A stretch of 26,138 nucleotides of DNA from IMG/VR virus record IMGVR_UViG_3300049847_000717, positions 1 to 26,138 of that record; one strand, written 5' to 3'. Positions 21,341 to 26,138 of the stretch are shown here, one piece after another; positions within the stretch are counted from its first letter, which is position 1, and the number at the start of each line of letters is the position of its first letter. This DNA is from a virus. Position numbers and translations under genes: made by a program. The notes under the pieces were generated by a model that searched no databases, was not told the origin of the DNA, and saw only the letters and a program-made list of their open reading frames with translations.

Positions 21341-21553
21341 ATGCTGATTAAATTTAAGGATGATTTTACGGAATTTTCAGACAGCGGGCGCGTTTTTCTA
21401 AAAGCGGACGAGCCTTTTGAAGTTGAAACTGCCGCCGCCGCCGAACTTCTCGCGCTCGAAGTAACGACATTTTCCGGCGCGGGAAAAGACCGCGTGGCGC
21501 GGCAAACAACGATTTTTGAAACGGCCAAAGCGGATAAAAAAGAGGTGAAATAA
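21341..21553 (+). CDS. Small protein between tail terminator and tube genes
   Basis: Seventy residues, acidic in the middle (DEPFEVETAAAAELLALE) with a Lys-rich end. The ATG at 21341 is chosen with GAGGTG upstream; the in-frame GTG at 21335 is part of that SD. The last codons carry GAGGTG, the SD of the tube gene, so the two are coupled. Many phages have an unnamed small gene here. Function is unknown. Confidence 0.6.
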   Translation: MLIKFKDDFTEFSDSGRVFLKADEPFEVETAAAAELLALEVTTFSGAGKDRVARQTTIFETAKADKKEVK

Positions 21554-21554
21554 T

Positions 21555-22604
21555 ATGGCACTTTTAACAACGAGCTCAATGCTGACTTGGTTTTCGCGCT
21601 TGGCGGAGACCGCTTACGGAACAAAGGCTTTGGCGGCGGCGGATTATCGCCGTCTTGGTGAACTTAACCGCACGCTTTTCAATATCAAACCGACATTTGA
21701 AGCGGATATGGAAAACGCCGGATCGGATGAAGCGGCGCAAGCCTATATTTCGACCAATATTTTTCAGAACACGAACTTTCAGCAATTCTTTTCATTTCAG
21801 GATATTGGCTATTGGCTGCAAATGATCTTTGGCGCGTATAACAAATCCGGCGCCGGCGCGCCTTTTACGCATACCTTTACGCCGCTGAATAAAACCACAT
21901 CGCGCCAGCACCCCGTCCGCACGTTCGGGCAACGGCGCGGCACGGATATTTTTATTTATACTTCGATCGGCGTGCAGGAACTCTCGATCGAAAAAGATTC
22001 GGTCGGACGCCTTAAAGTTTCGATCACGCTGGACGGAATGGGCGTCGTCAATCTTAATCCGGCAAGCTACGCCGCGCCGGCGGTTGTTACCGATAGAATT
22101 TACGGATTTAACAACCAGGCGGCGCAAACCATCAACGACACGATTGCGACGGTCAATTACGCTTATCAATGCGAAGTTGAAAGTTGGAAATGGACTTTTA
22201 CAAACGAACGTATTGCCGATAGTTTCCGCGATTGTTCGGCAGAATTTACCGCCGGAAGTCCGAAGGCGGGAATTGTCCGGGCGGAAAATCTGACATCGCG
22301 CTATAACTGGAAATGGTCGGCGCGCGTCCGTTATGATTCGGCAAAGAACCCGGAAAACTTTTTGCGCGCCGGGAACCTCGTCACGCTGACAACGGCAATA
22401 ACTTCAAGTCAACTGATGACGGCGACGCCTTACTCGTTGACTATTTCCGACACTCAGGCACAAATCCTTTCAGCCGATCCGTCCGCCAAAGAAGGCGATT
22501 TTATTTTTTACGATATTGAAGGCGAATGCCGCGCCTCGAAATCTACCGGACTGCTTGGCGCGCAAGCCGTTCTCGTCAATGATGTGGCAAGTTATATTGT
22601 CTAA
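21555..22604 (+). CDS. Major tail tube protein
   Basis: A 349-residue protein with long beta strands and aromatic residues (FTHTFTPLN, DIFIYTSIGVQELSIEKDSVG, LKVSITLDGMGVV, YNWKWSARVRYDS). The N-terminal segment (WFSRLAETAYGTK) resembles tail tube proteins that start with 'ke.tyGt'. At 349 residues it is longer than lambda gpV (246) and probably carries an extra C-terminal or inserted domain. It stacks as rings to form the tail tube. Its SD lies within the end of the previous gene. A large hairpin follows its stop. Confidence 0.75.
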   Translation: MALLTTSSMLTWFSRLAETAYGTKALAAADYRRLGELNRTLFNIKPTFEADMENAGSDEAAQAYISTNIFQNTNFQQFFSFQDIGYWLQMIFGAYNKSGAGAPFTHTFTPLNKTTSRQHPVRTFGQRRGTDIFIYTSIGVQELSIEKDSVGRLKVSITLDGMGVVNLNPASYAAPAVVTDRIYGFNNQAAQTINDTIATVNYAYQCEVESWKWTFTNERIADSFRDCSAEFTAGSPKAGIVRAENLTSRYNWKWSARVRYDSAKNPENFLRAGNLVTLTTAITSSQLMTATPYSLTISDTQAQILSADPSAKEGDFIFYDIEGECRASKSTGLLGAQAVLVNDVASYIV

Positions 22605-22638
22605 AGATTTTCGCCCGTCGGCAGTTTCGGCGCGAAAA

Positions 22639-22730
22639 AAAGCGGGCGGGTTTTGCTTCTCAGTTTTTCCCGCCCCGCTTTGAATTTTGAAAATTGAGAA
22701 TACTAAATTTATAAAAAGGAAAACTGAGAA
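22639..22730 (+). promoter_or_regulatory. GC-rich hairpin whose loop is complementary to the next ribosome site
   Basis: The stem is AAAGCGGGCGGG (22639-22650) with CCCGCCCCGCTTT (22669-22681), with one bulged C and an 18-base loop. Loop bases TTCTCAGTTTT (22657-22667) are an exact complement of AAAACTGAGAA (22720-22730), which directly follows the AAGG of the chaperone gene's SD and precedes its ATG. On the + strand no T-run follows the stem, so it is not a normal forward terminator. On the - strand it would be one. Confidence 0.55.
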
Positions 22731-22731
22731 A

Positions 22732-23493
22732 ATGACCAAAAGAAAAGAAGTTGAAAAAGTCGAAACATTAGAGCATCTTTCGCTTGAACGCGTCGAGCAG
22801 ATCATTCCCGCCGTCAATGAATATGACGCGGACGCCGAGCAACTGATACCGCTTTCCATAACCAAAAATAAAAAATCATTCCGCGTTATTCATCGCCTTT
22901 TACCGCTTTCGGACGAGCGTTATTTCGCGCTTGAGCGGGCGCGCCGCGAAGTTCAAAAACGCCTCATCAAGCGCGGCGATCTCGGCGTTTTCAGTTTCGA
23001 TCCGAACGCCGAACTTTGGAACGATCTTGCTATTGAACGAATCGGCTATGCGCCGACGCCGGATTGGAAAGCGAAAACTTATTATTTGGATAAAACATCG
23101 GCAATCACGGCACTGCTTCACGCGCAAATAATTGACGAAACGGATGCGGACGATGCCGATGCGGACGAACTTCTCGGCGATGATGACTTTGAGGTTAACT
23201 TGCGCGTTCTTCAAAGCGGCGTTTTGATCGAAACGGCGCATTATTTCCGCGAAGAAACGAAAGCGGAAATGGACGAATTTCTTGCCATTATGTCGGAGAA
23301 ACCGAACCCGAACGCGCTTGCTTCGGCTACAAAACGAGAGGAACTTTCCGAACGCCTTTGCGCTCTTTATGACGCGATGGCAACCGGCTCCGAAGGCTAT
23401 GCGGGGCGCGTCCCGGCGTGGCATAAAGTTACGGCGGTTTCGACGCATCTTTCGCGTCAATTTGCCCGCTTGGGAAAGTCGTTGAGCGATTGA
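22732..23493 (+). CDS. Tail assembly chaperone (lambda G-like)
   Basis: A 253-residue acidic protein with helical segments (ERYFALERARREVQKRLIKRG, shortened; IDETDADDADADELLGDD; KREELSERLCALYDAM). It lies between the tail tube and tape measure genes, where lambda G is found, and ends with a GGGAAAG slippery site, which is the strongest evidence. It would bind the tape measure protein and recruit tube subunits. The ATG at 22732 has AAAAGG upstream at a rather long distance of 12 bases. The frame is open back to 22687, but only from a TTG without an SD. Confidence 0.8.
   Translation: MTKRKEVEKVETLEHLSLERVEQIIPAVNEYDADAEQLIPLSITKNKKSFRVIHRLLPLSDERYFALERARREVQKRLIKRGDLGVFSFDPNAELWNDLAIERIGYAPTPDWKAKTYYLDKTSAITALLHAQIIDETDADDADADELLGDDDFEVNLRVLQSGVLIETAHYFREETKAEMDEFLAIMSEKPNPNALASATKREELSERLCALYDAMATGSEGYAGRVPAWHKVTAVSTHLSRQFARLGKSLSD
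23472..23478 (+). promoter_or_regulatory. Programmed -1 frameshift site GGGAAAG
   Basis: The zero frame reads GGA AAG at 23473-23478, so the heptamer is G GGA AAG, the exact slippery sequence used by lambda between G and T. It is four codons before the zero-frame stop. Slipping by -1 enters an open frame of 142 codons. The frameshift is inferred from sequence, and its frequency is unknown. Confidence 0.8.
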
Positions 23494-23906
23494 CAAAAAG
23501 ATTGTTTCGTTTCGTTGCCATTGAATTTGGCGCAGAGGCGGCGGCGGCAGATGGCACAAGGCGAATTTGTCCCGGTGAAACGAATTGTTCGGATTTTGAA
23601 TCGGCGGCGGGCGCGAACCGATTGGCAAAAGAAAGAAATGCCTGTGCGGGATGCGAGCATTTCCCGACCAAGATCGCGCCCGAGAAAACCGCCGCCGCCG
23701 CCGTTTGGTTAGACCAGCGGGAATCGAATATAATCAGATTGTTTTGGGAAACCCGCGCCGGTTATCGCCCGGAAAAGTCGGAACTTTCCTCGGTTGAATA
23801 CATGGGTTTGGTATTCTTGGCGGAACAATGGAACCGCCGCGAAAGGATTTTGCAAATTGAGATTGCCGAACTTGCCAAGGCGATGTTGAAACGGCAGATA
23901 TTTTAA
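23478..23906 (+). CDS. T-like frameshift extension of the tail assembly chaperone
   Basis: This frame (142 residues after the slip) has no convincing start of its own: the first candidate is a TTG at 23490 overlapping the previous stop, with no SD. It is therefore best read as the C-terminal part of a 391-residue fusion made by the -1 shift at 23472. It contains four cysteines in two groups (CPGETNC and CAGCEHF), which suggests a metal-binding segment, then a helical end (EQWNRRERILQIEIAELAKA). In lambda the T part contacts the tube subunits while G coats the tape measure. The tape measure gene starts five bases after the stop. Confidence 0.75.
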   Translation, partial: VVERLTKRLFRFVAIEFGAEAAAADGTRRICPGETNCSDFESAAGANRLAKERNACAGCEHFPTKIAPEKTAAAAVWLDQRESNIIRLFWETRAGYRPEKSELSSVEYMGLVFLAEQWNRRERILQIEIAELAKAMLKRQIF

Positions 23907-23910
23907 GATT

Positions 23911-26138
23911 ATGGCAGACGGACGGACAGTAAAAGTTGTCGTGGATGTCGTCGCAACGAGCGCGGCAAAGGCGTCGGATACCGTCAAAAATGAAACTAAA
24001 AAACTTGCCGATGAAGTAAAGCGCATCAATCAGCAAACCGCCGAAGACGCCAAACGCAATCAAAAAGTCATCGAAGACGCGACCAAAGCGCGTCTTCACG
24101 AAGAACTTCAAGCCGAAAAACGATTGGAGCGTGACCGTAAAAAAATTGCGGCTGATTTTATTCAATCGGTCAAGCAAACGACGGATGAGGCAAGCGCGTA
24201 TTCAAAACAAGGCGCGTCGGCAATGAACGGTTTTCTCGGCGCGTTTGCCGGCGGATTTACCGGCGCGGCGGTTTTCGATGTTATTAAAAACGGGTTGTCT
24301 TCAATTATGAATCTTGCGACGGGCGCGGCGCGTTCGCTTTGGGATTTGCTTAAATCGGCTTCGGATTTCGGCTCGCAGATCAAAGATTTTCAGGACAAAA
24401 CCGGTCTGGCGGCGCAAACTATTTCAACCTTAAAATTTCAGGCGGCGCAAAGCGGCATCGCTTTTGACGCGCTTGCGACGCCGGTTCGCAAAATTACCGG
24501 ATTGCTTTATTCGGCGCAACAGGGTTCGGAAAAGGCATCGGACGCGCTTGCCAAATTCGGCATCTCGAAATTCGATACGGTTGACGAAGCTCTGACGAAA
24601 TCCATCAAAAAGATTTACGAAGGCAAAGACGCGACCGAACAACTCGGAATCGCAACCGAACTTTACGGCGCGAAGAATGCTCAAGTAATGGTTGCTGTCG
24701 CCAAAAACACCGAAGGAAATTTAGGCGGCGCAATCCAAAAAGCGAAAGAACTCGGCATCGTGCTTTCGCAAGAAGACGTTGACGCGGCGGACAAGTTCGG
24801 CGATACGATGGGTTTGCTCGGTCTTCAAGCGCAAAGTTTAGGCGCACGTTTTGCGCTACAACTTGCCCCGTCAATTACAAGTGCGATGGAGAAAATCTCG
24901 GATGTTCTCGCTAAAAATCAAGTTCAATTCGCTTTCTGGGGCGAAGTCGCTCGCGGCGCGTTCATCGGTCTGCAAATCGTTGCCGGTCAAGTCGTAACTG
25001 TGATTTCAGCCGTTTTCAATCGCATCAATGACGACATTACTTTGATGACCGGCGGTTTAGTGAATTTAAGCCGCATCGCGGGCGGCATTTACGGGCGGTT
25101 TGAAAAAGATTATCTAAATAACGGAACGGGTTCTGTAACAGCGGGCGCGACCATCGGCGGCGTCAATATAATGTCTAAAATGCCGACCGGCGCGATTGAC
25201 GATCTGACAGGTGGCGGCGGCGGTGGCGGCGGCAAAACGCCGCGCGTCAAAAAACCTTCGGGCGGCGTTTCGGACGAACTCAAAAACGCACTTTCAAAAG
25301 TGCCGGATAGTTTGAAAAATCAAATCATTGCCGCCGCCGCCGCTTACGGTATTCCCGAATCTCTCGCTTTGGCGCAAATCTTCGCCGAATCAAGTTTCAA
25401 AACCGGCGTTGTTAGTTCGCAAGGCGCAGTCGGTTTAACGCAAGGAGTGCCTGGCACGACCGGACAATCACGTTTCGGCGGTTTCTCTCCGTCGCAAATG
25501 AAAGACCCGAAAAATGCGCTGACATTTTGGGGCAAATATATGACTTATCTTTACGACCGTTATAAAGATTGGGATTTGGCGATTCTTGCCTATCATCAAG
25601 GCGAAACAACGGTTGACGCCTATGTTGCGGCAATTAAGGCGGGTAAGACCGGCGGCGGCATCATCGGACCTAAGGGCAAGGCATATTTAGCGCAAATTCG
25701 CAAAAATACAAGTGGTATTCAAGGTTTGGGTATTACTGATGACGAACTCGGTATTAAAAGTATTGAAACCATCAAAGATAAGTTTCTCGGATTTGAAAAC
25801 ATTCTCGAGCAAGTCGGCGCGACCGTTAAAGATACGCCATTACAATCCTTGGCAAAACTTCTCGATATGGATTCGGAAAGCGCGAAACGGTTGGCGGTAG
25901 CAGTCGGCACGACGGTTGAGAAATTAAAAGAAATGACGTTTTCAGCCGCCGCGCTCGAGCGTCTTAAATCAATAGTTATTCCCGAACGCGAAACCGCAGG
26001 GCGCGGCGCGGCAGATGAAAACAATCCGTTTGAAGGATTAAACCCGCCATCGGTGACGGTCGAGGGCAATTTCGAGGAAATTCCTGTTGTCAAATCGTGG
26101 AATAATTTCTTTGACGTCGTAAATTTCAAACTCAAGGA
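23911..26138 (+). CDS. Tape measure protein with lytic transglycosylase domain (3' end outside window)
   Basis: At least 742 residues, still open at the window end. Residues 1-95 are charged and helical (coiled coil). Residues ~105-150 contain hydrophobic Gly/Ala-rich helices (GFLGAFAGGFTGAAVF), and residues ~320-345 form another hydrophobic stretch. An eight-glycine linker at about residues 434-441 leads to a transglycosylase-like (SLT/goose lysozyme type) domain: IPESLALAQIFAESSF with E493 as the catalytic acid, then GAVGLTQ, and AYHQGETTVDAY in the place of the usual 'AYNaG'. It sets tail length and would open the cell wall during DNA entry. It follows the chaperone genes as in lambda G-T-H. 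Confidence 0.85.
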   Translation, partial: MADGRTVKVVVDVVATSAAKASDTVKNETKKLADEVKRINQQTAEDAKRNQKVIEDATKARLHEELQAEKRLERDRKKIAADFIQSVKQTTDEASAYSKQGASAMNGFLGAFAGGFTGAAVFDVIKNGLSSIMNLATGAARSLWDLLKSASDFGSQIKDFQDKTGLAAQTISTLKFQAAQSGIAFDALATPVRKITGLLYSAQQGSEKASDALAKFGISKFDTVDEALTKSIKKIYEGKDATEQLGIATELYGAKNAQVMVAVAKNTEGNLGGAIQKAKELGIVLSQEDVDAADKFGDTMGLLGLQAQSLGARFALQLAPSITSAMEKISDVLAKNQVQFAFWGEVARGAFIGLQIVAGQVVTVISAVFNRINDDITLMTGGLVNLSRIAGGIYGRFEKDYLNNGTGSVTAGATIGGVNIMSKMPTGAIDDLTGGGGGGGGKTPRVKKPSGGVSDELKNALSKVPDSLKNQIIAAAAAYGIPESLALAQIFAESSFKTGVVSSQGAVGLTQGVPGTTGQSRFGGFSPSQMKDPKNALTFWGKYMTYLYDRYKDWDLAILAYHQGETTVDAYVAAIKAGKTGGGIIGPKGKAYLAQIRKNTSGIQGLGITDDELGIKSIETIKDKFLGFENILEQVGATVKDTPLQSLAKLLDMDSESAKRLAVAVGTTVEKLKEMTFSAAALERLKSIVIPERETAGRGAADENNPFEGLNPPSVTVEGNFEEIPVVKSWNNFFDVVNFKLK

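Noticed and set aside
22639-22681. Forward intrinsic terminator after the tail tube gene
   Set aside because: The stem is strong but no T-run follows on the + strand; the T-run is on the - strand, where no gene needs it. I kept it as a regulatory structure instead.
22900-23628. 242-codon open frame on the - strand opposite the tail chaperone
   Set aside because: It is Arg-rich and of low complexity, as expected for the complement of GCG/CGC-rich codons, and lies opposite a well-supported gene and the frameshift site.
1-26138. CRISPR array, tRNA genes, insertion sequences, attachment site
   Set aside because: I looked in the gaps on both strands and saw no regularly spaced repeats, cloverleaf candidates, transposase genes with terminal repeats, or integrase with a nearby tRNA end.

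Overview
This window is one continuous stretch of a tailed, long-tailed (siphovirus-type) double-stranded DNA phage or prophage. Every gene I can support reads on the + strand, many stops and starts overlap as ATGA or TAATG, and Shine-Dalgarno (SD) sites of the AGGAG type are common, which points to a bacterial host. No integrase, repressor, replication gene, tRNA or CRISPR array is visible. The host cannot be named from the sequence. The structural genes are richer in GGC/GCG codons. The radical SAM gene at the left end and the small-gene block at 11.7-14.5 kb are visibly richer in A+T.

Layout. (1) 1-1131: end of an unknown gene, then a radical SAM protein. (2) 1128-4189: a tightly packed envelope cassette. 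It holds a signal-peptide coiled-coil protein, mini-proteins, a secreted DKGH-type DNA/RNA endonuclease, a four-helix holin-like protein and two further membrane proteins. No endolysin is recognisable here. (3) 4225-8703: virion-surface genes, namely a 710-aa fibre/spike, a protein made of sixteen ~18-residue repeats, and three small structural proteins. (4) 8893-11644: small and large terminase. The large subunit is split by a 328-residue intein inserted directly after the third nuclease aspartate. (5) 11645-14640: a block of nine small unknown genes with its own promoter, ending in two terminator-like hairpins and a candidate structured RNA. (6) 14640-22604: portal, S49 protease with nested scaffold, decoration protein, lambda gpE-like major capsid protein, a free-standing HNH endonuclease, head-tail joining proteins, tail terminator and tail tube. 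(7) 22732-26138: tail assembly chaperone with a lambda-type GGGAAAG -1 frameshift into a T-like extension, then a tape measure protein with a lytic transglycosylase domain that runs off the window.

The most striking element is the terminase intein. Its central segment is overprinted by a complete 218-aa HNH endonuclease gene in another frame, preceded by a good sigma70-type extended -10 promoter, so the HNH message would be nearly leaderless. The second HNH gene, after the capsid gene, has its SD and start codon inside a hairpin that also contains a TATAAT box. Both mobile endonucleases therefore appear to carry expression control of their own. A third regulatory candidate is the promoter, three-stem RNA and terminator unit just before the portal gene, and a fourth is a hairpin whose loop is complementary to the ribosome-binding region of the tail chaperone gene.
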